Shown in pieces: positions 37,101-40,038 of a stretch of 64,000 nucleotides of DNA; the first letter of the stretch is position 1, and each line of letters starts with the position of its first letter. Both the position numbers and the translations under genes were made by a program. The stretch lies in NCBI GenBank assembly GCA_023053575.1, contig JAKZAP010000006.1, forward strand, positions 13,339,280-13,403,279. Reading direction: 5' to 3'. The notes under the pieces are model-generated. The model was not told the origin of the DNA, did no database searches, and saw only the letters and a list, made by a program, of their open reading frames with translations. The DNA comes from Branchinecta lynchi. Its lineage: Eukaryota > Arthropoda > Branchiopoda > Anostraca > Branchinectidae.

Positions 37101-38137
37101 ATAAGCCTGACACAAGTACAATAAGTGAAGTTCAGAAACGGTGACTTTGTTAAGAAGATTCTCTTTCTATTTTGCAGATAGCTCAGGCTATTGATGTTGG
37201 ATCCACCATTCCTTCAGTTCCTGACGAAAGCCTTGATTTATCTATAGAAAAGTGAGTTAGCTGCTTTCCTTTATCATTTCTGCCCTGATCGCCGCATCTG
37301 TTCGAAGTTAATTATAATGATAATGAATATAATACAAGAAATCTCCGTGATGTATACAAGTCGCATGATATGGAGACTGAAATAAATCGAATCGAATGAT
37401 ATACAAGCTTTTGTTCTGGAATATCTGTTGGATTTGTATTAGTGTCGTGCAACAAATCGAAGAATCTAACTGATTAAATGAGTTTTAATGTTACTTCAAT
37501 ATTTCAAGTGTTCTCTAGAGCGACGATCCAAAACTATACAAATTAAACGGAATGAGATTAATTTACTAGGTGACATAGTTCGACCTTAAAAACAAGCGTT
37601 TTCCCCAAAGTGAATGCGAGGACTGAAAAGTTTGTCACCTCAGGAAAAAGAAACGGGGAGGTCGGTTTGGGAAAAAGAGCCTTCGTTTACGTTTTGCTGA
37701 AGCATAAAGATGTTCATCCTCGACTTCTTTCTTGAATTAGTTCCTCACAATAATAATCGCCAGCGTCGGAGCTTCCGTCTTCGAATTCTATATCCAAATT
37801 TCAAACAGTCGCAAAAACAGAAAAGTTATTTTAAGGAGTATATTTAAGAGCTAACACAAGCCCTGCGGGCATCTGCCACCATCTCTGGACATGCAGCGGC
37901 ATCTTCTTTCACTTCTCCTTTCAACGTCGCCCTTCGATAATCAACTTTGAACTTTGCAGATACGACCAGATCGTCCGGGCAGCCTTTGAGGTCAAAGAAG
38001 ACAACATAGCCGCCTTTTTGGCTGCCGTTCTAGAAAGCGAGAGAGAGCTTTTCATTAGGAAGTCTGTCCCTCCCACTCCGATGAGCGCGAGCAGCAGGCA
38101 GCAGTCGAAACCAAGCTCTGCAGCATCGAACGGTTGA
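4047..38137 (+). CDS. MSH5: MSH5-like meiotic MutS homologue, multi-exon gene
   Basis: This entry covers the whole gene; recognised exons follow separately. MSH5 forms a heterodimer with MSH4 that clamps meiotic recombination intermediates and promotes crossovers in the nucleus. Eighteen exons are recognised by similarity to MSH5 and by splice signals: 4047-4195, 5469-5583, 7252-7434, 9012-9173, 12529-12667, 14072-14206, 16202-16334, 16436-16511, 19781-19895, 21949-21994, 22774-22912, 23687-23764, 24999-25149, 26299-26448, 26893-27105, 30076-30213, 37178-37251 and 37960-38137. Together they give about 790 codons, against roughly 830 in vertebrate MSH5. Phases agree at every junction except 5583/7252 and 7434/9012, where a small exon each seems missing. 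The N-terminal start exon was not found. The ATPase motifs are intact, so the gene looks functional apart from those gaps. Confidence 0.93.
4391..4548. mobile_element. TA-flanked MITE, family D copy 1 (158 bp)
   Basis: Starts CACTGTACAAAGTTTCTCC and ends TTTTGCAGTG, flanked by TA on both sides (4389-4390, 4549-4550). Inner GCAGTATTTGCTACT and TTATCTC blocks recur in the copies at 6383 and 41797. TA duplication suggests a Tc1/mariner-like mobiliser. Confidence 0.75.
4551..5468. other. MSH5 intron sequence, nothing assignable
   Basis: A purine-rich stretch with several GAGAA(C/T)TGAGAA motifs (4622-4700) is complementary in style to the TCTCC-rich stretch at 4215-4380, possibly another decayed foldback around the family D MITE. 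No coding similarity. Confidence 0.35.
5469..5583 (+). CDS. MSH5: MSH5 exon (N-terminal domain)
   Basis: The acceptor is TTGTTTCAG and the donor GTCAGT. The first base completes the Arg codon split with the previous exon, and the frame stays open to phase 0. It encodes TLVLSTKEDNNVTKVLKRYM and then about 19 further residues, corresponding to the MSH5 segment in which paralogues read VVTSAKQDENMTRFL. The next recognised exon begins in phase 1, so about one exon (length 3n+1, expected to encode a LPSxDFG-like segment) is missing between them. Confidence 0.85.
5584..6380. other. MSH5 intron; short dispersed repeats
   Basis: A 48-bp segment at 5622-5670 (GTTCAAAATCGTGCATTTGG) is also at 3697-3740. 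ACGAATCCTGGAACC-like phrases recur at 5863, 5989 and 6188. No exon supplying the missing MSH5 segment was found here. Confidence 0.4.
6383..6540. mobile_element. TA-flanked MITE, family D copy 2 (158 bp)
   Basis: CACTGTAAAAAGTTTCTCC at the left and TTTGTGTACAGTG at the right, flanked by TA (6381-6382 and 6541-6542). Internal inverted blocks GCAGTATTTGCTACTGGGAT and its complement make a strong hairpin. Same length as copy 1. Confidence 0.8.
7252..7434 (+). CDS. MSH5: MSH5 exon (connector to core)
   Basis: The acceptor is CTTCCTTATAG. The donor GTAAGA at 7435 is preferred because the match to MSH5 fades after the Trp-Arg-Asn residues. The exon starts with two bases of a split Gly codon and then reads LEQARTRLLQLRLVDG, continuing to SIQAAGALIFLLDRWRN. 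This matches the MSH5 region with the RALGGLLKFL pattern. It ends in phase 1. An in-frame reading continues to 7505, but that tail has no family similarity. Confidence 0.85.
7436..9011. other. MSH5 intron; repeat-like segment at 8370-8610
   Basis: The segment at 8420-8600 (GGATCGCCGAAATGCC, AACAAGAAAACGGCCGATAT) resembles 20490-20660 (CGAAATCGCCTCTGCC, AACAAGAAAATGGCTTATTT), so it is a diverged dispersed repeat. A 20-codon MSH5 exon is expected in this interval but none was convincing. The rest is unassigned. Confidence 0.45.
9012..9173 (+). CDS. MSH5: MSH5 exon (core/lever domain)
   Basis: The acceptor is CCTTTCCAG and the donor GTACGT. The translation includes IDPDTLKGLRIFLQDSHPSA and later EGFSLFEVLNKCKSSAGSSM, an unmistakable match to the MutS core segment of MSH5 (SHPSVYK, EGLSLFGILNRC). 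It enters in phase 2 while the preceding recognised exon leaves in phase 1, so a short exon of about 20 codons (vertebrate counterpart around VPILGFKKF) is unaccounted for in 7435-9011. Confidence 0.92.
9319..10442 (+). mobile_element. Family A repeat, copy 3, interrupted by a family C foldback
   Basis: Starts GGATCCCAAAACGGAAGTGG and ends CATCGAAACTTTTGGTCTTG. The family C element at about 10211-10385 sits between CAAGACTCAATTG and the terminal GTATCCCATC, showing that C inserted after A. Internal ~138-bp modules are visible. Confidence 0.8.
10211..10385 (+). mobile_element. Family C foldback, copy at 10.2 kb
   Basis: Arms TATAAAACGGGTATGTCAGC and GCATCCGTTTTACATTGTCA pair imperfectly. The loop has only a fragment of the family core (CGCCGAAATGTAGCTC). 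The right tail GCTCGGGCGGAAGGAATATC matches the family tail. Confidence 0.75.
10610..10800 (+). pseudogene. LINE reverse transcriptase C-terminal fragment
   Basis: Broken frames read IGPYFGPL then CGEDE, similar to TGPYFGPMCGIEGEDAVH of the copy at 43.9 kb. This is the zinc-binding tail of a non-LTR reverse transcriptase. It is short and shifted. Confidence 0.6.
10801..11500. other. MSH5 intron; tandem pair at 11190-11330
   Basis: GAGCCAACTTTGCAAC is found at 11212 and 11305, within two ~94-bp direct repeats. The stretch 11405-11445 (TGACCCTCGGGATTTTTGGT) resembles LINE 3' tails at 26250 and 54745. Nothing else recognised. Confidence 0.5.
11500..11655 (+). mobile_element. Family C foldback, copy at 11.5 kb
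   Basis: Left arm GTGCAAAACGGAGACGTCAG and right arm CTGACGTATCCGTTTTGCAC. The loop carries the core in reverse (TTTCGGCCC, GCAAGGGTCCTC). The tail GAGCTTGGGCTGAAGGAATA follows on the right. Confidence 0.85.
11656..12259. other. MSH5 intron, nothing assignable
   Basis: Overlapping minus-strand frames of 90 and 118 residues here show no family pattern and look like chance. No repeat family recognised. Confidence 0.35.
12268..12453. mobile_element. hAT-like MITE (186 bp) with 8-bp target duplication
   Basis: The ends are CAGGCCCGTATCCAGGAATT and CCTGGATACGGCCTTG, inverted repeats. It is flanked by perfect 8-bp duplications GAGTCAAG at 12260-12267 and 12454-12461. An 8-bp duplication and CAG..CTG-like ends point to hAT mobilisation. 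G- and C-runs inside pair with each other. Confidence 0.85.
12529..12667 (+). CDS. MSH5: MSH5 exon (core domain)
   Basis: The acceptor is TTTCCCAG and the donor GTAAGC. The first base completes the Arg codon of the previous exon. It reads SLFMRPTKDVAELEGRFKAI and then FLGNPANDD; the RPT-D--EL--R--AI-F pattern is typical of MutS core helices. It ends in phase 0. A hAT-like MITE (12268-12453) ends about 75 bp upstream of this exon. Confidence 0.92.
12719..13117. mobile_element. Foldback/inverted repeat (~400 bp)
   Basis: About 50-bp arms: AGGGACCCATAAATTTCTTG with CTCGCCATTCAGGGG on the left, and CCCCTGAATGGCGAGTC with AAATTTATGGGTCCCTG on the right. It starts about 50 bp after the MSH5 exon at 12529-12667. 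No target duplication identified. Confidence 0.7.
13390..13800 (+). repeat. Diverged direct repeat, copy 1
   Basis: Shares order and wording with 15040-15425: GTCGCTGCATGG, GAGGTTCTAT, CCGCTCAGTTT, AAGTAGACGGTTA-like segments. It lies just upstream of the MSH5 exon at 14072. Function unknown; possibly a larger transposon. Confidence 0.6.
14072..14206 (+). CDS. MSH5: MSH5 exon (core domain)
   Basis: The exon lies between a CTGTTCAG acceptor and a GTAGTT donor, 45 codons, phase 0 to 0. It reads AILGKLEYCNLSIQEWNTLY and later LPQDIEIFKK. It aligns with the MSH5 segment containing the S-WQ-LY and LPQSIQLF patterns. It lies between two diverged direct repeats (13390-13800 and 15040-15425). Confidence 0.92.
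14700..14890. mobile_element. Foldback family F, copy 1 (decayed)
   Basis: Contains GGTTCTGGCGGTCGCGGACT and AAAAGTTGAGATTTCTTTCA, comparable to 20740-20830 and 57750-57850. The centre of that family is a Pu/Py palindrome around AAAAGTTGA / TCAACTTTT. Confidence 0.5.
15040..15425 (+). repeat. Diverged direct repeat, copy 2
   Basis: Second copy of the repeat at 13390-13800: GGTCGCTGCATGGTACCAAA, GAGGTTCTATCTGAG and GTCCGCTCAGTTTTCTC align with it. No coding frame. Confidence 0.6.
15430..16201. other. MSH5 intron; short repeat shared with 16637
   Basis: ACGACTGTATTTGTGTGTGA then AGAAGCACTC at 15608 recurs as ACGACTGTATCTGTATGTGA at 16640. The palindromic GGTGTAGTAGGCC / GGTGGCCTACTACA pair at 15660 and 15735 may form a hairpin. 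No gene recognised. Confidence 0.45.
16202..16334 (+). CDS. MSH5: MSH5 exon (core domain)
   Basis: The acceptor is CTTTTTTAG and the donor GTAAGT. The translation contains VAKAIQNIVDFDKSKELEHF and then TVKPGIDSNLDE, matching VVDFE..LAENRFTVLPNIDPEIDE of MSH5. This is the conserved P-GxD--LDE motif of MutS lever domains. It ends in phase 1. Confidence 0.93.
16436..16511 (+). CDS. MSH5: MSH5 exon (lever domain)
   Basis: This is a small exon after a TTTTTCAG acceptor and before GTAAGC. With the split Leu codon it reads LRKKYSELPGLLAKVNIQEA and ends in a split Arg codon. It continues the MutS lever directly after LDE of the previous exon, only 101 bp downstream. Confidence 0.9.
17005..17956 (-). 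mobile_element. Family A repeat, copy 4 (long form, minus)
   Basis: Starts AGACCAAAGGTTTCGATGGG and ends CTTCCGTTTTGGGATCCC. It has an extra ~250-bp internal segment (TTTGAGAATAAAGGGGTACG, GACGTCCATAGAATAAAC) that is also in the copy at 60.9 kb, so a longer subfamily exists. Confidence 0.85.
17957..18670. other. MSH5 intron; segment related to 23390-23500
   Basis: TGTTTCCGTCGGATAGGGTG CAATCTCC at 18414 resembles CGTTTCCGTCCAGTAGGGTG TAATCTC at 23449, suggesting another dispersed repeat. No coding similarity in the 118-residue minus-strand frame. Confidence 0.4.
18674..19603 (-). mobile_element. Family A repeat, copy 5 (minus)
   Basis: Starts GAACAAGACCAAAGGTGTCG and ends CTCCACTTACGTTTTGG. 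The 122-residue plus-strand frame across its end (with TKFHQNIS and RTDGQTDN) is translation of the conserved terminal module, not a gene. Confidence 0.85.
19781..19895 (+). CDS. MSH5: MSH5 exon (lever/clamp region)
   Basis: The acceptor is a T-tract plus AG and the donor GTGAGA. The translation includes VVYYPEIGFLLGIPQPERG and ends GYQFM, matching MSH5 VIYIPLIGFLLSIPRL and the following LDFMF. It enters in phase 2 and leaves in phase 0. The following intron contains the ND4-derived mitochondrial insert. Confidence 0.94.
20033..20400 (+). pseudogene. ND4: NUMT: mitochondrial ND4 fragment in an MSH5 intron
   Basis: The sequence reads ITGSMVLAIVLLKLGGYGL, then after one TAA, FIVLIAVWGGLLSCILSL and RQTNLKSLIA. 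This is the conserved central part of NADH dehydrogenase subunit 4, a proton-pumping complex I subunit encoded in animal mtDNA. Upstream GLINISGVSCFLSFL fits the preceding membrane helix. The frame decays after KSLIA and carries an in-frame stop, so it is a nuclear mitochondrial insertion, not a gene. It starts beside an (ATT)n tract. It lies in the intron between the MSH5 exons at 19781-19895 and 21949-21994. Confidence 0.88.
20690..21020. mobile_element. Foldback family F, copy 2 (decayed)
   Basis: ATACGGAAAAGTTGAGATTT then TTCAACTTGATG marks the palindromic centre near 20810. Flanks GACTATCAGGGTTGGGTGCT and GCGGACTAGAAAACC parallel the copy at 57.75 kb. Confidence 0.55.
21340..21605 (-). 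mobile_element. Family C foldback, copy at 21.4 kb (minus)
   Basis: The tail is on the left (AATATTCCTTTAGCTCAAGC), so the element is in reverse orientation. Arms GTGCAAAACGGATACGTCAG and CTGCCGTATCCATTTTGCAC. The loop carries the core with CTGAAGA (21524-21530), a CCTTGCC-AAGAAGG stem and CGAAAT (GAAA 21551-21554). Confidence 0.85.
21949..21994 (+). CDS. MSH5: MSH5 exon (short, 46 nt)
   Basis: This very short exon follows a 13-T polypyrimidine tract and TTCAG, and ends before GTTAGT. It reads FTANDQAFYKSARCK plus one base of the next codon. It corresponds to MSH5 ...KLHYRSARTKEL. Splice phases with both neighbours (0 in, 1 out) support it, although it is too short to be recognised on its own. 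Confidence 0.85.
21995..22773. other. MSH5 intron; short repeated phrases
   Basis: ATTCACATGGA or ATTCACGTGGA recurs at 22116, 22142 and 22203 and again at 46380, suggesting a small dispersed repeat. The open frames at 22356-22632 have no recognisable domain. Confidence 0.4.
22774..22912 (+). CDS. MSH5: MSH5 exon (lever return helix)
   Basis: The acceptor is TTGTTTTCCAG and the donor GTACGT. It reads ELDASIGDIHVYILDLETRL and later ALLD. It matches the MSH5 stretch ELDALLGDLHCEIRDQE, the conserved LD--IGD-H--I-D-E pattern of MutS lever helices. It enters in phase 1 and leaves in phase 2. Confidence 0.93.
23687..23764 (+). CDS. MSH5: MSH5 exon (pre-ATPase)
   Basis: The acceptor is TTGTTTGCAG and the donor GTGAGT. 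It reads YVSMTLAAREYHLVKPTFVT and then GDDLK, equivalent to the LALA-AA--Y-Y--P segment before the ATPase domain. A split codon joins each end (phase 2 in, phase 2 out). Confidence 0.9.
23765..24998. other. MSH5 intron, low-complexity tracts only
   Basis: A 14-G run (23868), a C-run (23935) and an (AT)n tract (23956) are present. Nothing coding or family-like recognised in the remainder. Confidence 0.4.
24999..25149 (+). CDS. MSH5: MSH5 exon with Walker A
   Basis: The acceptor is CTGTTCCAG and the donor GTAAGT. The exon encodes RIVEGRN, then FVPND, then the Walker A motif GPNASGKS that binds ATP phosphates (canonical MutS GPNxxGKS). It ends in phase 0 after VYISQ. The motif is intact, which argues that the protein is an active MutS ATPase. 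Confidence 0.96.
25150..26298. other. MSH5 intron with LINE-like 3' tail near its end
   Basis: CGATGGCCCTCGGGCTTTTC then TGGTAATATATTCTATTC at 26250 matches the 3' ends of LINE fragments at 54745 and 45095, immediately upstream of the acceptor at 26298. The rest of the intron is unassigned. Confidence 0.5.
26299..26448 (+). CDS. MSH5: MSH5 exon with ABC signature region
   Basis: Fifty codons, phase 0 to 0, between a TTTCTTACAG acceptor and GTAAAA donor. It reads IGVMVFLAHIGSYVPAREM, then FTRL, then STGLSSFAKDLNQ. The last part is the signature segment (STF--DL-Q in other MSH5 proteins) that completes the composite ATP site across the dimer. The intron before it ends in LINE-like 3' tail sequence. 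Confidence 0.95.
26893..27105 (+). CDS. MSH5: MSH5 exon with Walker B and H-loop
   Basis: Seventy-one codons, phase 0 to 0, between a GTCTTCTCAG acceptor and GTACAA donor. It contains the Walker B motif SLVLIDEFGIGT and the H-loop GATHFHDI. The residue after FG is Ile where most MutS proteins have Lys or Arg (DEFGKGT, DELGRGT). The catalytic Asp-Glu pair and the His are present. Confidence 0.96.
27340..27600 (+). repeat. Short-period CGACTGTTTTTA repeat cluster
   Basis: ATCGACTGTTT or ACCGACTGTTT recurs at least seven times in 250 bp, ending in CCACCCCTCTCCCC. No target duplication or coding similarity. It may be the interior of a MITE running to CATGACGCCCCTGA. Confidence 0.6.
27960..28980 (-). 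mobile_element. Family B repeat, copy 2 (minus)
   Basis: The left end is a hairpin GCACTTG-CAGCTTCGCT-CAAGTGC (27979-28002), followed by GGTCTGTCTGTCTGTCCGTC and AAACTTGGCAGGCATATCAG. The right end is AGTGCCACATGAGCTTCTAG. These are the reverse of the ends of the 49-51 kb copy. Confidence 0.8.
29140..29605 (-). mobile_element. Family A fragment duplicated together with an MSH5 splice site
   Basis: GCCGGATTTCGGACAAACTA CTTGTCCGG and a GTTTTGGGACCC end identify family A in minus orientation. It ends about 15 bp before the partial MSH5 exon copy, and is repeated at 29656-30061 by the tandem duplication. Confidence 0.75.
29200..30111 (+). repeat. 456-bp tandem duplication including 36 nt of an MSH5 exon
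   Basis: Positions 29200-29655 are repeated at 29656-30111 with no difference I could find. The copied unit holds a family A fragment, the intron 3' end with its acceptor, and the first 36 nt of the MSH5 exon at 30076. A TC dinucleotide is shared at the breakpoints. The upstream partial exon (29620-29655) has no donor, so correct splicing must use the second acceptor. Confidence 0.9.
30076..30213 (+). CDS. MSH5: MSH5 exon (C-terminal ATPase helices)
   Basis: Forty-six codons, phase 0 to 0. The acceptor TTCTTTTACAG is part of a 456-bp tandem duplication, so a second identical acceptor and the first 36 nt of this exon also exist at 29620-29655. The exon here is complete and ends before GTATGT. 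It reads GMEFLETNEGLVPLFKVIDE, then SSFPMEVAKKRGIPNDVL, the conserved S--iavA-kaGiP--vi-RA-e region of MutS proteins. Confidence 0.94.
30658..30727 (-). repeat. Split direct repeat B, 3' copy
   Basis: Seventy bp matching 30971-31040, offset 313 bp. It marks the 3' end of the element. The sequence between the two B copies includes a 22-nt T tract near 30865 and no coding similarity. Confidence 0.85.
30909..31040 (-). repeat. Abutting repeats A (30909-30970) and B (30971-31040)
   Basis: Repeat A is followed without a gap by a 70-bp repeat B starting GTAATATATTCCGAATCC and ending AGAGCCCGCA on the plus strand. The A half recurs at 36703 and the B half at 30658. The A-B junction is where a recombinase could regenerate a circle in related elements (known for the group, inferred here). 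Confidence 0.85.
31200..32174 (-). pseudogene. Tyrosine recombinase remnant
   Basis: Minus-strand frames show an N-terminal part (LNVSTVNTLRGVFNGLGV), a middle part (LSVLDHYMKICRSNDEFSAL) and the C-terminal catalytic region: VTPHAL, stop, AGATIKMSISDDAVVQAC, GWKSNGMAERYTG. The H-x-L-R box has TGA (plus strand 31409-31411) where Arg (CGA) is expected, consistent with a CpG transition. The WKS....RY end is the typical site of the tyrosine nucleophile. Confidence 0.75.
32890..33300 (-). pseudogene. RNase H remnant
   Basis: The minus-strand frames read ISIITDASGY (first catalytic Asp region), then after a frameshift near 33145 LALALQKVLVSVESEV and ITVKIDNTAMTNRLEKG, then, past a TGA in a Trp position, LDWHVASKANLADYWS. 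The order TDAS, IDNTA and the final A-D is the pattern of retroelement RNase H. Breaks: one frameshift and at least one stop. Confidence 0.75.
33336..33800 (-). pseudogene. Reverse transcriptase remnant
   Basis: The minus-strand frame contains ITIGRCVDDTLV (VDD codons at 33642-33653), the catalytic box of reverse transcriptases (Y/F-x-DD; here C-VDD). The flanking frame is open for 150 residues but family similarity is weak outside the box, and neighbouring frames carry fragments too, implying shifts. Position 5' of the RNase H remnant supports the call. Confidence 0.55.
34480..35590 (-). repeat. Three tandem ~360-bp repeats inside the Ngaro-like element
   Basis: The phrase CTAGAATCCAAGCATG recurs at 34659, 35022 and 35377 (spacing 363 and 355). 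Each unit includes GAGCAACCTCCAGCTCACAC twice. A minus-strand open frame of 146 residues (34294-34734) overlaps the end of the array and may be the tail of a Gag-like protein, but I see no domain. Confidence 0.8.
35990..36072 (+). repeat. Two tandem ~40-bp repeats
   Basis: GGGACCAATTTACTTTCTCT occurs twice about 40 bp apart, each followed by a TTTTTAG. It is within the 5' part of the Ngaro-like element. Confidence 0.75.
36703..36764 (-). repeat. Split direct repeat A, 5' copy of the Ngaro-like element
   Basis: Sixty-two bp essentially identical to 30909-30970. It starts CAGCCCGGCTGAGATTCGG and ends GGTTCGGAATA on the plus strand. Its counterpart abuts repeat B at the other end of the element, the expected geometry for split direct repeats. 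Confidence 0.85.
37178..37251 (+). CDS. MSH5: MSH5 exon (C-terminal helix)
   Basis: The acceptor is CTATTTTGCAG and the donor GTGAGT. It reads IAQAIDVGSTIPSVPDESLD and then LSIEK, continuing directly from RAQE of the previous exon. A roughly 7-kb intron containing the Ngaro-like element separates the two. It ends in phase 2 with a split Lys codon. Confidence 0.88.
37252..37959. other. Last MSH5 intron, nothing assignable
   Basis: AT-rich intron; no repeat family or coding similarity seen. Confidence 0.4.
37960..38137 (+). CDS. MSH5: MSH5 terminal exon and stop
   Basis: The acceptor is ACTTTGCAG. It reads YDQIVRAAFEVKEDNIAAFL and later LESERELF, corresponding to VDKFMKLDLED..L..F of MSH5, then a Ser-rich tail ending in TGA at 38135-38137. 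A possible polyadenylation signal AATAAA is at 38492-38497. Confidence 0.9.
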
Positions 38138-39923
38138 GTTGAGATCCGGAAAGATTCGTTTTTTTACGCTTGCACACGGGAGAGCGGCGGCGTTTTTCTT
38201 TGCGTTCGATGATCTCAATTTCCGATACGACTTTATTATTAACGAAACGACAAGAAACAAAGCGGTGTAAATAATTAACTTAGGGCTCGTTTTCAGTGTC
38301 CAGTTTTCCACGGATTCTGTCTGTCTACTTTTTTAGAATACGACAAAAGTTTCAGTTCCTTCCATCCGTTTAGGCCTAGTTCTACCAAGATGATGACATT
38401 CAGAACTGAAGATCGAAAGCCAAGTTCTCCAAAATCCTAAGGTATATACTCTGTAAACAGAAAAAAAAATATGTCAAACAAACAAGAAGCAAATAAAACA
38501 AAACAAAGAAATTCCTATTTCAGAATTCAGGCTAACAGGTTCTTAAAATCTCGAGTGCCCATCATTCATTAGAAGCGTTTTCGCGGTAGCCTAGAGTTAC
38601 TCTTACCCGGTAACTGAGCGCAGTCGTATCGTTTTCCAGAGATCCGGTTACTGCTATGTTACAGGATTCCGGTAACCAGATACCAGGGTTACTAACATGT
38701 TGCGGGGTGACTGAGAAAACGACGGTAACGAAAACGACAATTTGTCAGAGTAACAGACACCTGGTTACCGTGAAAACCCAACTATTCTTATTCCCAATGA
38801 CATTTCACTGGCATTATTCTTTGGCGACCTTCTTCCCCTTTATAAGCTTCCTGAGTTTGCACTAGATGGCGCACACACGCCAAAAAGTATAAGGCTTTGC
38901 AGAGACATAAAAGCGATTTGGTTGTACCGAAAACAAAACAACTGGCTCCATATAAGAAAACCTAATATTATCTGGCAAAAATAAAGGTGCCATCCAATGC
39001 CATAAGGCAGTGCAAAAACTGACCCTAAATAAACGGGGAAAAACATCGCTTTTCTGAGGGACTGTACCGTCTGATACGGTATCAGACGAAAACGGATTAC
39101 AGCTAACATAAGAAAATGTACCAACCGGATGCAAAATTTGATCCGTTTTCGTCAGAAAGCCCTATGAACGACGAAGTTCTGAACAAATTATTATCGGCCC
39201 TTGGAACCACCAAGGTAGGGATTAGAAACCATACATTACATTCTATCACGAACTACACCACATCTGCATATTCTCCCAGCAGAAGCAAGGTAGATCAGAA
39301 ACTCAGGAATGGTAGCTTCAAAGCTAGAAGGACTGAAACATGTGAATCCCAACTGTAGCCACTCGGTTTAAAAGATCACCAAGGGCCCACGATATGCTGT
39401 TCAGAGTTACCAGAAAGGGCGCTCTACTACAATGTTTAGGGACGAACAAACCCCTTAGTGACAATTCACTGCCTCTGTTACATTTTCACCATTCACGATA
39501 TCTGTGCACATTTTAACGGTACAAGCGAGGAAGATAAAACAAAAACTGGAAAGGACGCGACAAATCGATAATATGTCACTTAATGACGAAATCAAGAATT
39601 CACTTAAACGACAATCACAGCAGTGGTGTACAGCGCAACATTACGTAAGATCAGAGCAGCACACTATTACATACACTATGAGCAAGTACGCGCATTCAGT
39701 CGGCAGGATCCTAGTAAGTTTTCACCCATAAACCCAACCACACTTATCTAGGTGCCCACTCCGTGTAAATAAGCAATCAAATAGCCAAAACTGGAGCTAA
39801 ATAATGTTTTCACTTACCGAGGTAGAACTTCGGAATTTCAGCACATGGAGAAAACCAACACTATAGGAATGCACACTGTGACCGTATAATACCACACTTT
39901 ACAACTTGAAGAGATTCACTAAC
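38138..39923. other. Convergent intergenic region between MSH5 and SNX29
   Basis: Holds both 3' ends. GGTAAC/GGTTAC phrases recur between 38600 and 38770 and make a weak inverted repeat. The 94- and 90-residue minus-strand frames at 38840-39134 overlap each other and lack a domain, so I do not call them genes. Confidence 0.45.
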
Positions 39924-40038
39924 TCACAGGCCATCGTACTGGGGAGTCGTGACTCGCTGGACGTCCTGTTGACTTCCGCGAAAGCAAGCTGGAAAGCGGC
40001 CCCGCGGACTTTGACAACGGCTATGCTGGGAAGCATCA
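39924..40038 (-). CDS. SNX29: SNX29 terminal exon and stop
   Basis: Acceptor CCTTGTTTCAG. Phase 2 from the preceding exon fixes the frame, which reads GDASQHSRCQSPRGRFPACF, then a short tail ending in TGA (39926-39924). A longer open frame in another phase covers the same DNA, but the splice phase excludes it. The tail is poorly conserved. Confidence 0.72.

Noticed and set aside
38840..39134. Two overlapping minus-strand frames of 94 and 90 residues with hydrophobic stretches
   Set aside because: Different frames of the same DNA, no start context or family pattern, located in the convergent 3' region.
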